64,000 nt of DNA from Aeromicrobium terrae (GTDB lineage Bacteria > Actinomycetota > Actinomycetes > Propionibacteriales > Nocardioidaceae): positions 186,001-250,000 of the forward strand of contig NZ_VDUX01000002.1 in NCBI RefSeq assembly GCF_008039565.1. The letters are read 5' to 3'. Positions 7,325-17,800 of the stretch are shown piece by piece (position 1 is the stretch's first letter; each line of letters begins with the position of its first letter). Under the pieces are notes generated by a model. The model made no database searches and was not told the origin of the DNA. It saw nothing but the letters and a program-made list of their open reading frames with translations. A program made the translations under genes and the position numbers.

Positions 7325-9300
7325 TTGTTGACCAGCGCCAGCACCTCGTCGGCGTAGCGCTCCAGCTTGGCCGGCCCGACGCCCGGGACGTCGGCGAGTG
7401 CCGAGGAGTCGCTGGGCCGCGACGCCGCGATGGCGAGCAGCGTGGCGTCGTTGAAGACCGTGTACGCCGGTTTGCCGGTGTCGGTGGCCTGCTGGAGCCG
7501 CCAGGTCTTGAGCCGCTCGAACAGCGCGCGGTCCTCCGGCGGGAGCGCGGCCACGACGGACGCCTGCCGCTTGCGGGCCGTGCGCTTGGACGAGACCTGG
7601 CGTGACGGGTGGTCGGCCGGGAGCAGCGGGTCGAGGAACCGGCTCGGCTTCCGCTGGCCTCGGCCGCCCGGCTTGCGGGCCGCCGACCAGGAGATGACGA
7701 GGACCTGCCGAGCGCGGGTGACGCCGACGTAGAACAGCCGGCGCTCCTCCTCGACCGCCTCCGGGGTGTCGGCCTGCACGTACGGCACCATCCCCTCGTG
7801 CATGCCGGCGCAGAACACGGCGTCCCACTCCAGGCCCTTGGCCGAGTGCAGCGTGGCCAGGGTGACGCCGTCGGCCGCGGGAGCGTGGGCGCTCTGGGAG
7901 CGGCGGTCGAGGTCGGCGACGAGCATGGTGAGGTCGGCCGACGCGTCGGACTCGGCGAGGTCGGCGGCCATGGAGACGATGGCGTGCAGGGACTCCCAGC
8001 GGTCGCGCACCGCGCCGGCGCCGGCCGGCGCCTCGTCGGTGTGACCCATGCTCGCCAGCACGGCCCGGACCTCCTCGACGAGCGCGCCGTCCTGACCGGC
8101 CCGGGCGGCGCCGCGCAGCAGCGTGACCGCCTGACGGACCTCGGCCCGTTGGAAGAACCCCTCGCCTCCGCGCAGGGTGTACGGGATGCCGCGCTCGCCG
8201 AGCGCCTCCTCGAACGTCTCGGACTGCGCGTTGATGCGATACAGGACTGCGATCTCGCGGTACGGCACACCGTCGTCGTGCAGCTGCGCGATCTCGTCGG
8301 CGATGGCCGCGGCCTCGGCGACCTCGTCGGGGTGGCCGACGTAGGTGACCGGGTCACCCGGTGCGGCCTGGGCCTGCAGGGGTGCGATGTTCCCGCGGCC
8401 GAACACCGCGTTGGCGACGGCGACGACCTGCGGGGTGGAGCGGTAGTTGCGCACCAGCTCGAGCCGCTCGGCCTCGGGGAACTTCCGGGTGAAGTCGGTC
8501 AGCAGGCGGGGCGACGCACCGGCGAACGAGTAGATGGTCTGGCGCGGGTCGCCGACGACGCAGACGTCGTCGCGGCCGCCGAGCCAGAGGTCGAGCAACG
8601 TGGACTGCAGCGGGTTGACGTCCTGGAACTCGTCGACGACGAACCAGCGGTACTGACGCCGCACCTGCGCGGCGACGCGCTCGTCGTCGGCCAGGATGGC
8701 GGCGGTGATGAGGAGGATGTCCTCCATGTCGATGCGGCCGCGCTCACGCTTGACGTCCTCGTACGCGGCGAGGAGCGCGGAGACGTCGGCGGGGGTCATG
8801 CCGGCCACCTCGCGGTGGGCGCGCGCCGCGGCCTGCGGGTAGTCGGCGGCGCGGACGTTGCTGACCTTGGACCACTCGATCTCCGCGGAGAGGTCGCGCA
8901 TCAGGGCGGTGTCGCCGCGCTCGCCGACCCGGCGGAGCGCCTCGCCGACCAGCGCGAACTTGGACTGCACCACCTCGGGGAACTCGCTGCCGTAGACCTG
9001 CGGCCAGAAGTACCGGGCCTGCCGGAGCGCTGCGGAGTGGAACGTGCGGGTCTGGACGCCCGGGGCCTCGAGCTGGCGCAGCCGTTCTCCCATCTCTCCG
9101 GCGGCGCGGCGGGTGTACGTGACCGCCAGCACCTCCTGCGGGCGGTACAGACCGGTGGCGACGCCGTAGGCGATCCGGTGCGTGATGGCCCGTGTCTTGC
9201 CCGTGCCGGCACCGGCCACGACGCACACCGGACCGCGCAGGGTGGTGGCGACCTCGCGCTGCTCGGGATCGAGGCGTTGCAGCAGGTCGTCGGGAATCAT
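7321..9300 (-). CDS. uvrD2: ATP-dependent DNA helicase UvrD2
   Basis: 659 residues, superfamily 1A 3'-5' helicase. Walker A GAGTGKT at 30-36, DEFQD motif II, and GVTRARQVL motif VI are present. The C-terminus (about 585-659) is an HRDC-like domain with DVPGVGPAKLERY, as in actinobacterial UvrD2. In the mycobacterial protein I know, a tetracysteine segment links the motor and HRDC; here that linker is basic (RTARKRQAS) and contains no cysteine. Divergent from mycoredoxin, as in M. tuberculosis Rv3198c/Rv3198A. Confidence 0.9.
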   Translation of the reverse strand: MIPDDLLQRLDPEQREVATTLRGPVCVVAGAGTGKTRAITHRIAYGVATGLYRPQEVLAVTYTRRAAGEMGERLRQLEAPGVQTRTFHSAALRQARYFWPQVYGSEFPEVVQSKFALVGEALRRVGERGDTALMRDLSAEIEWSKVSNVRAADYPQAAARAHREVAGMTPADVSALLAAYEDVKRERGRIDMEDILLITAAILADDERVAAQVRRQYRWFVVDEFQDVNPLQSTLLDLWLGGRDDVCVVGDPRQTIYSFAGASPRLLTDFTRKFPEAERLELVRNYRSTPQVVAVANAVFGRGNIAPLQAQAAPGDPVTYVGHPDEVAEAAAIADEIAQLHDDGVPYREIAVLYRINAQSETFEEALGERGIPYTLRGGEGFFQRAEVRQAVTLLRGAARAGQDGALVEEVRAVLASMGHTDEAPAGAGAVRDRWESLHAIVSMAADLAESDASADLTMLVADLDRRSQSAHAPAADGVTLATLHSAKGLEWDAVFCAGMHEGMVPYVQADTPEAVEEERRLFYVGVTRARQVLVISWSAARKPGGRGQRKPSRFLDPLLPADHPSRQVSSKRTARKRQASVVAALPPEDRALFERLKTWRLQQATDTGKPAYTVFNDATLLAIAASRPSDSSALADVPGVGPAKLERYADEVLALVNN

Positions 9301-9356
9301 CGGGGGTCCGAAATGGTTGACATCAGCGCCAGAGTAATCGCCTGAGGAGACACTCG

Positions 9357-9599
9357 ATGACCGCCCAGTTCACGCTCTACTCCACCCCGTGGTGCGGCTA
9401 CTGCCACCGCTTGAAGGGGCAGCTGCAGCGGGAGGGCATCGACTTCGTCGAGGTCGACATCGAGCGCGACGAGGCCGCCGCGATCACCGTCATGAACATC
9501 AACCAGGGCAACCAGACCGTGCCCACCCTGGTGTTCGAGGACGGCACCGCGCTGACCAACCCGTCGGTCGCGCAGGTGAAGGCTCAGCTCACGTCCTGA
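9357..9599 (+). CDS. mrx1: mycoredoxin (glutaredoxin-like)
   Basis: 80 residues, full-length glutaredoxin fold. Active site Cys13-Gly-Tyr-Cys16 (TPWCGYC), cis-Pro in QTVPTLVF. Mycoredoxin-1 reduces mycothiol mixed disulfides on proteins in actinobacteria. SD sequence GAGGAGA lies seven bases upstream of the ATG. Divergent from uvrD2 with 56 bp between. The 3' end overlaps the convergent P450 gene by 16 bp. Confidence 0.9.
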   Translation: MTAQFTLYSTPWCGYCHRLKGQLQREGIDFVEVDIERDEAAAITVMNINQGNQTVPTLVFEDGTALTNPSVAQVKAQLTS

Positions 9600-10786
9600 T
9601 CCCTGCGGGTCCCGGGCGTGAACCGGATCGGGAACCGCACCGGCCCGGTGTTGCCGGAGACCGGCAGCCACTCGCCCGGACCGTCCGGCCGGGCGTCGGG
9701 CATGCGTGCTGCCAGCAGTGGCAGGGCCACCGACATGTCGACGCGGGCCACGAAGTGGCCGAGGCAGTGGTGCACGCCGGCGCCGAACCCGAGGTGCGGC
9801 GGCCGGACCTGCGTGATGTCGAACGCCGGGTCGGGCATCGCCGACGGGTCGGTCCCCGCCGCGTGTGAGATGACCTGGACGATGCCGCCGGCCGGGATGT
9901 GCAGCCCGCGGAAGTCGACGTCCTCGACGGCCTCCCGGGTCACCCACGTCACCGTCGGGTTCACCCGCATGACCTCCTCGACGGCCTGGCGACCGAGGTC
10001 CGCTCGCTCGCCGAGCAGCCTCCACTGGTCCGGGTGGGCGAGCAGGGTCTGCAGGGCGAGGCCGATCTGGTTCCGCGTCGTCTCCATGCCCGCGAAGGCG
10101 AGGAAGACGAGCGCGACGCTCAGCTCGTGCCGGTCCAGCCGGCCCTCGTCGGTGTGCGCCTGGAGGAGCGTCGTGACGAGGTCGTCGCGCGGGTTGGCCG
10201 CGCGGTCCTCGATGACCGCCTCGACGTAGCCCTCCAGTCCGGTCAGCGCAGCCTCGATGACCGGCACGTCGCGCGCGACGTTGACGCCGAAGCTCTTGCC
10301 GAGGTCGTCGGCCCAGTGCGCCACCTGCGGCCAGTCGTCCTCAGGCAGCCCGAGCAGGATGCAGATGATCCGCGCGGCATAGGGCTCGGCGAACTCCGAG
10401 ACGAGCTCGACCTCCCCGCGCTCGACGAATCCGTCGATCAGCTCGTGCGCCAGCTTCTGGAACGTCGGCGACATCGCGGCGATGGTCTTGTTCCGGAACG
10501 CCGGCCGCAGCAGCGTGCGCAGCCGGGCGTGGTCCTCGCCCTCGAGGCTCAGCAGCGTCTCCGCCCACCAGTCGGAGAACAGCCCGGAGTGGATGCCGTT
10601 CTGCGCCGGCCACTTCGCGTTGCCCTGGATGAACCGCCGGTCCTTGAGGATCGCCTGCGCCTCGTCGTACCGGAGCACCGCCCACCCGAGGTTCGTCTCG
10701 ACGTACCAGTCGTCCTCCCGCGCCGCATGCACCTGTGGCGCTGTGACGTCGAACGTCGGGTCGGAGAGGTCGAAGCGCGCCGGCAT
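9584..10786 (-). CDS. cytochrome P450
   Basis: 400 residues, soluble bacterial P450. Heme-binding signature FGAGVHHCLG with the ligand at about Cys341, I-helix AFAGMETTRNQ with the acid-Thr pair, and an ExxR in the K helix (EEVMR). Substrate is unknown. I chose the ATG at 10786, giving MPARFDLSD; a TACGCT box lies exactly six bases upstream. The longer frame to 10852 has no support. This gene sits between mycoredoxin and nudC, where the mycobacterial order I recall has none, so it looks like an insertion into an otherwise conserved block. Confidence 0.9.
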   Translation of the reverse strand: MPARFDLSDPTFDVTAPQVHAAREDDWYVETNLGWAVLRYDEAQAILKDRRFIQGNAKWPAQNGIHSGLFSDWWAETLLSLEGEDHARLRTLLRPAFRNKTIAAMSPTFQKLAHELIDGFVERGEVELVSEFAEPYAARIICILLGLPEDDWPQVAHWADDLGKSFGVNVARDVPVIEAALTGLEGYVEAVIEDRAANPRDDLVTTLLQAHTDEGRLDRHELSVALVFLAFAGMETTRNQIGLALQTLLAHPDQWRLLGERADLGRQAVEEVMRVNPTVTWVTREAVEDVDFRGLHIPAGGIVQVISHAAGTDPSAMPDPAFDITQVRPPHLGFGAGVHHCLGHFVARVDMSVALPLLAARMPDARPDGPGEWLPVSGNTGPVRFPIRFTPGTRRDQDVS

Positions 10787-10792
10787 GGCGTC

Positions 10793-10798
10793 AGCGTA
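10793..10798 (-). promoter_or_regulatory. candidate leaderless -10 box of the P450 gene
   Basis: TACGCT on the minus strand, six bases before the chosen ATG (10786). It supports that start over the upstream alternative. Confidence 0.45.
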
Positions 10799-10814
10799 GT
10801 GAGGCGCTCGGCCC

Positions 10815-10890
10815 CGGCCCCGAGATTTGCTCCGCCAACCACCACCAGTCACCCACCGCGTGGTGGTCAGGGGAGCACATCTCGTGGCCC
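10815..10890. terminator. long imperfect hairpin between nudC and the P450 gene
   Basis: Arms 10815-10833 and 10872-10890 match at 16 of 19 positions (core CGAGAT...ATCTCG, GCTCC...GGAGC). A second inner stem pairs ACCACCA with TGGTGGT. It lies directly after the nudC stop on the minus strand. There is no T-run, so it could be a terminator of the actinobacterial stem-only kind or an RNA processing site. Confidence 0.45.
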
Positions 10891-10895
10891 CGGGC

Positions 10896-11753
10896 TCACC
10901 ACTTGCCGCTGATCTCGCCGCCGTGCCACTCGTTGACGAGCCAGCGCGAGATGGACACGAGCGGCGGGAGCAGGAGCTCGTTCGCCTTGCTCAGCTCGGT
11001 CATCTCCGCGCGGGTGAACCAGCGGGCCTCCTCGATCTCGTTGCCGTCGACGCGGATGTCATGCGACAACGCCGTGCCGAAGAAGCCGAGCATCAGGCTC
11101 GACGGGAACGGCCACGGCTGGCTGCCCGCGTACGTCACCTCGCCGACCTCGACGCCGACCTCCTCCATCACCTCGCGGCGCACCGCGTCGGGCAGTGACT
11201 CCCCCGGCTCCACGAAACCGGCGAGGGTCGAGAACCGGTTCGGGGGCCAGACCTTCTGCCGGCCGAGCAGCGCGCGGTCGTCGCCGTCGGTGATGAGCAT
11301 GATCACCGCCGGGTCCGTGCGCGGGAAGTGGTGCGTGCCGCACGACGGGCACTGGCGCACGTGTCCGGCGTCGTGCACCTCGGTGGGGGAACCACAGTTC
11401 GAGCAGAAGCCGTTCAGCTGGTGCCACCGCGCCAGACCGACGGCGTGGACCGCGAGCGAGGCGTCCTCCGGGGCGATCGTGGGGCCCACCATGCGCAGGC
11501 TCTGCGGATGGAGGGAGTCGTCGACACGATCGACGACGACCGCGGCGTACGACTCGCCGTCGCGCTCGCCGAGGAACAGCCACTCGCCGTCCGGAGCCTG
11601 GTCCGCGGGGATCCAGCGGATGCCGCCGGTCTCGTCAGTCGCGAGGTGCTCGCCACCAAGGACCATCACCTTGAGGTCGCCCTCGCGCCAGGCCTCGTTC
11701 AGGCGGCGATGCGCGGCGCGGTCGTGCTGCGTGCTCTGGAACGCGTAGTCCAC
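10896..11753 (-). CDS. nudC: NAD(+)/NADH pyrophosphatase (Nudix, zinc ribbon)
   Basis: 285 residues. It hydrolyses NAD(H) to NMN(H) and AMP and, in some bacteria, decaps NAD-capped RNA. Zinc ribbon Cys117, 120, 135, 138; Nudix box GFVEPGESL...REVMEEVG (179-200); the NADH-diphosphatase marker SQPWPFPSS follows at 211-219. Start GTG 11753; a TAGGTT box inside the 3' end of adnB lies exactly six bases upstream. Position next to adnB matches M. tuberculosis Rv3199c. Confidence 0.93.
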   Translation of the reverse strand: MDYAFQSTQHDRAAHRRLNEAWREGDLKVMVLGGEHLATDETGGIRWIPADQAPDGEWLFLGERDGESYAAVVVDRVDDSLHPQSLRMVGPTIAPEDASLAVHAVGLARWHQLNGFCSNCGSPTEVHDAGHVRQCPSCGTHHFPRTDPAVIMLITDGDDRALLGRQKVWPPNRFSTLAGFVEPGESLPDAVRREVMEEVGVEVGEVTYAGSQPWPFPSSLMLGFFGTALSHDIRVDGNEIEEARWFTRAEMTELSKANELLLPPLVSISRWLVNEWHGGEISGKW

Positions 11754-11757
11754 GTCC

Positions 11758-14700
11758 TCAACCTAGACGGAGCAGCCTCACGAGCTCGTCGCGGCCGGGC
11801 AGCTGGTCCGGCGTGAACCGCTGCACCTCGTCGAGGCGGACGTAGTAGAACGCCGCGCTCACCCCGGACGGGTCGACGCCGGCCAGCTCCGACCAGGCCA
11901 GCCGGTACACGGCGAGCTGGAGCGGGTCGGCCGAGGCGGTGGCGTTGGTCTTCCAGTCGACCACCTCGAACCCCGCATCGGTGGCGAAGACCGCGTCGAT
12001 CCGGCCGATGACCTGCTCGCCGCCGACGTCGAACGCGAACGGCACCTCGACGCCCACCGGGGTCAGGTCGGCATACGGGCCGGCGAGGAACAGCTCCTTG
12101 ATGCGGTCGAGCTCGGCGTCGGTGTCGACGTCGGCGTCGCCGCGGCCGGGCAGCTCGGTGGGGTCGAGCAGCGGCTGGATGCCGTAGTGGGCCTCGACCC
12201 AGGCGTGGAACCGCGAGCCGAATCGGGCCGCCTCGGACGGAGCCCGCGGCACCGGCCGGGCCAGGGACCGGGCGAACGCCTGCTCGTCGTCGGCCAGCGC
12301 GAGCACCTGTGTGGCGGACAACGCAGACGGCAGCGGCACGACGACCGGGCCGGCCGCGAGCTCTTCCTCCGCGCGCCAGGCCGTCACCTCGGCGTCGAGC
12401 TTCTCGAGCGTGGCGAGCTCGGCGGCCTCGTCCTCGTCGCCCGTGGGATCGGCCGGCGGGTGGTCGACCGCCGCGCGACGGGCCGCCATCTCGGCGGGCT
12501 GGCGCGGCCAGGCGACCGGCTCGACGTCCAGCTCCGGGTTCTTCCCGCCGAGCGGGCCGTCGTCCCACACGTCGACCGTTCGCCCCTGGCCGCGGCAGAC
12601 GTCGGCGACCTCGAGCAGGAACGGCGAGACCTCGTACGGGTTCTTCGCGCGGCGCCCCCAGCGGTGACCGCTGACGTGCAGCGCGGTGCGGGCACGGGTG
12701 AACGCGACGTAGGCCAGACGGATCTCCTCGGAGAGGTCGTCGTCGCGGAACTGCTCGATCAGCTGGGACAGACCCTTGTTCGACCACTCCGGCAGGCTCG
12801 GCAGGACGTCGGCGTCGCCGCGCAGCGGGTACGGGAAGCCCTTGGAGGTGGACGTCCAGCGGTCGCGACCGCGCGTGGACGGGAACGTGCCCTTCACGAC
12901 GAGGGGGACGAAGACGCGGTCCCACTCGAGGCCCTTGGCGGTGTGGATGGTGAGCACCTGCACGGCACCCGGCCGGGCGCGGTCCGGCACCTCGAGGCCC
13001 TGGCCGAGCTCCTGCTCGGCGCGGAGGTAGGCGATGAACCCGGCGAGGGAGTCGATGTCGCTGCGGCCGCCGACGTCGGCCGCGACGTCGACGAGGCGGG
13101 CGAGGTCGTCGGACGCGCCGGTGTCGAGCAGGGCGGTCTCGATGTCCAGGTCGAGCCGGCGGATGGCCGCCTGCACGATGTCGGCGATCGAGCCGCCCAG
13201 CGACCGGCGCACGGTGCGGATGACGGCAGACACCTCCGCGAACCGTCGCAGCGCCTCGGCGGAGTATGCGAGATCGCCCGGGTCGTCGACCGCGTCGGCG
13301 AGCGAGACGATCTCGGTGGGGTCGCTGCCCGCGACGGCCGCGGAGAGCTTGCCGCTCAGCGACTCGTCGGGCTCCGGCTCCAGCTCGCGGGCCAGGGTGG
13401 AAGCCCGGTGGCCGAGCATGGCCAGGTCGCGGGCACCGATCCGCCAGCGGTCGCCGGTGAGCAGGCGCAGCATCGCCGGGTTGGCCGTGGCGTCGGCGAC
13501 GACCTCGAGCAGGCTGACGACGTCGCCGACGTGCGGCAGGGTGAGCAGGCCGGCGAGTCCGACGACCTCGGCGTCGACGCCGGCGCGGCGCAGTCCGGCC
13601 GTGATGACCGGCATCTCCTCACGCGTGCGGAGCAGGATGGCGACCGACTCCGCGGGGTCGGCCGCGCGCGCCGCGGCCACCCGCTTGACCAGCGCGTCGA
13701 GCTCCTCGGTGATCGTCGGGTGCAGCTCCACGGTGACGTCCGCACGGCCGAACGTGGTGTTCTCGTCGGGCAGCAGCGGCTCGAGCTCATCGTGCCGCTC
13801 GAAGTACGGCTCGGCCACCCGGTTGGCGACGGCCAGGATGTCCGGATGGCAGCGGCGGCTCACCCGCAGCCCGTACAACGGCCCCTCGGAGCCGTCGGCC
13901 GCCGGGAAGTGCTGCCGGAAGCGCGCGATGTTGTCCGACGACGCGCCGCGCCAGCCGTAGATGCCCTGCGTCGGGTCGCCGACTGCCGTGATCGGGTGCC
14001 CGTCGCCGAACAACCCCTGCAGCATCAGCCGCTGGGCGACCGAGGTGTCCTGGTACTCGTCGAGCAGCACCACGCCGAACCGCTCGCGCAGGATCTCGCC
14101 GACCTCCGGGCACTCGATGCCGAGCCGCGCTCCCCCGGCCATCTGGTCGGAGAAGTCCATGACGCCGGCCATCAGCTTGTCGGCGCGGTACGCCTCGACC
14201 AGCCGCGTGAGGTCGATGCGCTCGAGCGCTGCGGCGCGTGCCTTGGTGAGGTCGTTGGTCAGCTTGGGCAGCGCGTCGATGACGGCGACGACCTGCTGGT
14301 CGTGCTCGCGCAGCTTCTCGGGAGTGACCAGGTGCTCCGACAGCGCGCCGTCCAGCGCGAGGACGCGGTCGACGGTGGCAGCCAGCAGGATCGTCAGGTT
14401 GGGCAGCGGCTCGCGGTACCGGCGCACGACGCGCGCCGCCCGCTGGAACCGCGTGGCGTCGGACGTGACCAGCAGGTCGGTCTCGAGGCCGAGCCGCAGG
14501 CCGTGCTCGGTGATCAGCGACCCTGCGAACGCGTGGTACGTGGAGACGACGGGCTCGCCGTGCTCGTCGAACAGCGTGCGCATCCGCTCGGGGTCGCCGG
14601 CAGCGAGGAGGCTGGTGCGGACGCGGTGCCCCAGCTCGGCCGCGGCCTTCTTGGTGAACGTCAGGCCGAGCACCTGGCCGGGCGGCACCTCGTCGTGGCC

Positions 14701-14871
14701 GACCAGCCAGACGACCCGGGCCGCCATCACCGTGGTCTTGCCCGAGCCGGCACCGGCGACGATGACGCCGGGCGCGGTCAGTGGTGCGGTGATCGCCGCC
14801 ATCTGCTCCGCACTGAACGGGATGCCGAGCAGCTGGCGGAGGTGGTCCTCGTCGCGGACGAACCGGCTCAT
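11758..14871 (-). CDS. adnB: AdnAB helicase-nuclease, subunit B
   Basis: 1037 residues. N-terminal UvrD-like motor with Walker A GAGSGKTT at 40-47 and LLDEYQDT motif II; C-terminal RecB-family nuclease domain with the catalytic VVDWKTN (Asp972, Lys974). In mycobacteria AdnAB is the RecBCD-type end-resection machine, with both subunits carrying motor and nuclease domains, and AdnB is the main motor. The start is set by a 4-bp ATGA overlap with the adnA stop. Length and order (adnA then adnB then nudC) match Rv3202c-Rv3201c-Rv3199c. Confidence 0.92.
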   Translation of the reverse strand: MSRFVRDEDHLRQLLGIPFSAEQMAAITAPLTAPGVIVAGAGSGKTTVMAARVVWLVGHDEVPPGQVLGLTFTKKAAAELGHRVRTSLLAAGDPERMRTLFDEHGEPVVSTYHAFAGSLITEHGLRLGLETDLLVTSDATRFQRAARVVRRYREPLPNLTILLAATVDRVLALDGALSEHLVTPEKLREHDQQVVAVIDALPKLTNDLTKARAAALERIDLTRLVEAYRADKLMAGVMDFSDQMAGGARLGIECPEVGEILRERFGVVLLDEYQDTSVAQRLMLQGLFGDGHPITAVGDPTQGIYGWRGASSDNIARFRQHFPAADGSEGPLYGLRVSRRCHPDILAVANRVAEPYFERHDELEPLLPDENTTFGRADVTVELHPTITEELDALVKRVAAARAADPAESVAILLRTREEMPVITAGLRRAGVDAEVVGLAGLLTLPHVGDVVSLLEVVADATANPAMLRLLTGDRWRIGARDLAMLGHRASTLARELEPEPDESLSGKLSAAVAGSDPTEIVSLADAVDDPGDLAYSAEALRRFAEVSAVIRTVRRSLGGSIADIVQAAIRRLDLDIETALLDTGASDDLARLVDVAADVGGRSDIDSLAGFIAYLRAEQELGQGLEVPDRARPGAVQVLTIHTAKGLEWDRVFVPLVVKGTFPSTRGRDRWTSTSKGFPYPLRGDADVLPSLPEWSNKGLSQLIEQFRDDDLSEEIRLAYVAFTRARTALHVSGHRWGRRAKNPYEVSPFLLEVADVCRGQGRTVDVWDDGPLGGKNPELDVEPVAWPRQPAEMAARRAAVDHPPADPTGDEDEAAELATLEKLDAEVTAWRAEEELAAGPVVVPLPSALSATQVLALADDEQAFARSLARPVPRAPSEAARFGSRFHAWVEAHYGIQPLLDPTELPGRGDADVDTDAELDRIKELFLAGPYADLTPVGVEVPFAFDVGGEQVIGRIDAVFATDAGFEVVDWKTNATASADPLQLAVYRLAWSELAGVDPSGVSAAFYYVRLDEVQRFTPDQLPGRDELVRLLRLG
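11760..11765 (-). promoter_or_regulatory. candidate leaderless -10 box of nudC
   Basis: TAGGTT on the minus strand, six bases before the nudC GTG, overlapping the stop region of adnB. nudC could therefore be transcribed independently of adnAB. Confidence 0.45.
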
Positions 14872-17800
14872 GCGACGTCACCCACGGTGGGGCCGCCGTC
14901 GTGCTGAGCCGGGCAGGAGCGACGGAACGGGCAGCGGTCGCAGTGCTGGTTGAGGGTGGCGGCGAACCGCTCGAGCCGCACCGCGTCCCGTGACGTGGCG
15001 ATGAGGTCGTCGGCGAAGAACGGCTCACCGTCGCGCGGCGCGTCCTGCTCCTGGACGACCGGCATGCCCGGGTCGGCCTTGAGCTCCTTGCGGAGGTGCA
15101 CCAGCTCGGCACCGCCGCTCTGCGTGTGCTCCGGCACGGCGCCGTGCAGCACGGCGACCTGGTAGACGCCGAGCTGCGGGTGCTGCGAGATCTCCTCGAC
15201 GGTGGGCTTGTTCTTGCCGGTCTTGAAGTCGACGACGTGCACGCGGCCGTCGGCGTCGACCTCCACACGATCCATCGAGCCGCGCAGCCGGACCGTGTCC
15301 TCACCGACCGGCACATCGACGACGAACTCGTGCTCCGCGCCCACGGTGGTGCGGTCGCCGCGGTCCTGGTGCCAGCGGACCAGCCGGCGGACGGCGGCCG
15401 CCGCCTCGTCGCGCTCGCGGGCCGCGATCCACGGGGTGTCGTAGTCGAGCTGGTGCCAGATCGAGTCGAGGTGGGCGATGAGCTCGGTGGCGTCGGCATC
15501 GACGGTCAGCTGGTCGACCAGCTCCTTGGCGAGGACGTGGATGGCTGAGCCAAAGCCCTGCGCGGTGCTGGTGGGCTCGGTGCCCTTGGCCTCACGGGAC
15601 AGGAACCAGCGCAGCGAGCACAGTGAGAGGTCGGAGACGGCCGATCCGGACAGCGCGAGCGGCTCGTCAGCAGGACGGATCGGCACGTCGGCCTGGGTGT
15701 GCTCGCGGATGCCCCACCAGGTCTCCGGGTCGGCGGCCGGAACGACGTCGCGCAGCTCGCGCAGGCGGCTCGATGCCCCGGCCCGCACGGCCGGGGTGGC
15801 ACCGCGCTCGGCCAGCCACCGCAGCTGCGTGACCGCGCCGCGCAGGGTGACCGGGCGCATCGGACGGCGCAGCGGCTCCGGCGACGACCGGGGCACCCCG
15901 TGCTCGATCAGCTCCTCGACGAAGCGGGACGGCTGCTCGCCGTCGCTCGCCATGCTCTCGACCGCCGTGACGACCAGGCGCCGCTTGGCACGCGTCATCG
16001 CCACGTAGAACAGCCGGCGCTCCTCGGCGAGCAGGCTGCCGAAGCTCGGCGGCCGGCCGTCACCCCGCGGGTCGAGCCGTTCGGTGCGGAGCAGGGTGCC
16101 GGCCGTGCGGGTGGCCGGCCAGCGGCCGTCCTGGACGCCGGCCAGCACGACGAGGTCCCACTCCAGGCCCTTGGCGCGGTGCGCCGTCATGACGCGGACG
16201 GCGTGCGGTCGCGTCCCCCGCTCGGCGAGCGTGTCGCCCGGGATCTCCTGGCCCTGCAGGCCGTCGATGTAGGCGGCGATCTCGACGCGGGCCCCTCGCT
16301 CCTGCGAGCGCGCGGCGTCGTCGAACAGGGCCACCATCGCGTCGAGGTCGCGGTGCGCCGACTCGTCGCCGTGGTCCGCGGCGGCCGACAGCCGGCGCGG
16401 CCAGCCCGTGCCGTCCCACAGCGCCCAGAGGACGCGCTCGGCCGTGGCGCGGTCGGTGATCAGCGCAGCGGCCTTCTGCAGAGCCGTCGCGAGCCGTGCG
16501 GCCGGGCCGTCGGGCATGCCGAGCGGCTCGGCCAGGCGCTCGGCGACGACCTCGCGGGAGTCGCGCAGCACGCCGTTCTCCTCGGCGTCCTCACGTCGGA
16601 GCGTGCGAGCCAGCCGGCGCATCTCGCTGGGGTCGAGGTGGCCGAGCGGCCCGGTGAGCAGCGCCTCCGCCTCCTCCGGCACCAGCGGCCGGCCAGCGGC
16701 GAGCGCCATCGCGGCACGGGCGGCGAGCAGCAGCGACCGGACCGCGGGCTGCTCGGCGAGCGGGATCTCGTCGCCGGCCACCTCGACCGGCAGGCCGACG
16801 GCGCGGAGCGCCCGCTCGTACGGTCCGAGCGACTCCCGGCCGGTGCGGACCAGCACGGCCATCTGGTCGAACGGCACCCCGTCGTCGAGCGCGGCGCGAC
16901 GCAGCAGCGACGCGATGTGCTCCGCCTCGGCCCGTGGATCGGTGGCCGTGAGCACCTCGATCGACCCGTCGGCGTCGTCGGGCTCGGGGTTCCGGAACGC
17001 GGCGAACTGCTCGGCCGACAGCGATCCGGTGACGCCGATCCGGTTGATGATCGCCCGCGACGCGGCGCTCAGCGTGGGCCCGAACCGCCGGGTGCGCTGC
17101 AGCGCGAGCGTGGTGGCCGGCCGCTGCGGGGTGCCGAAGATGTCCGGGAAGTCCCAGATGCCGCGGACGTCGGCGCCGCGGAACGCGTAGATGGACTGGT
17201 CCGGGTCGCCGACGGCCACGAGCTCGGTGGCCGGGCCGACGAGTCGCTGCAGCAACGCCACCTGCGCCGGGTCCGTGTCCTGGTACTCGTCGACGACGAG
17301 CAGCCGCGGCTGCGGCACCTCCTCGAGCGACGTGGCGTCGTCCACGAGACCCGAGTAGTCGGTCTCGCCGGCGATGGCGAGCACCTGCTCGTACTCGGTC
17401 CAGAGGTCGGCGACGGGGTGCCAGGCGGCCTCGCCGCGCTCGTCGGCGAGCCGGTGCACGTCGGACGGGTCGAGGCCGTACGAGCGGGCGCGGCCGATGA
17501 AGTCGGCGAGCTCACGGGAGAAGCCACGCGTCCGCAGGGCCGGCTGGAGCTGCTGCGGCCAGGTGACGCGGCCCATCTCGGTGGCGCCGAGCAGCAGCTC
17601 GGACAGCCGCCACAGCTGCTCCGGCGCGCTGAGCAGCCGCAACGGCTCGGCGAACTGCTCCGGCGGCGCGGCCTGGCGCACCAGGGCGTAGCAGTAGGCG
17701 TGGAACGTCATGGCCGGCACGACGCCCTTGCCGGGCAGGCGGCGCGCGATGCGGGCGCGCAGCTCCTGCGCCGCCTTGCGCCCGAACGTCAGGACGAGCG

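Noticed and set aside
12187-14907. Very long plus-strand ORF (about 900 codons) opposite adnB, and a similar one at 15699-18218 opposite adnA
   Set aside because: High G+C keeps antisense frames open. Their translations are Arg/Val/Gly/Ala-rich without any fold, while the minus-strand genes have full helicase and nuclease motifs.
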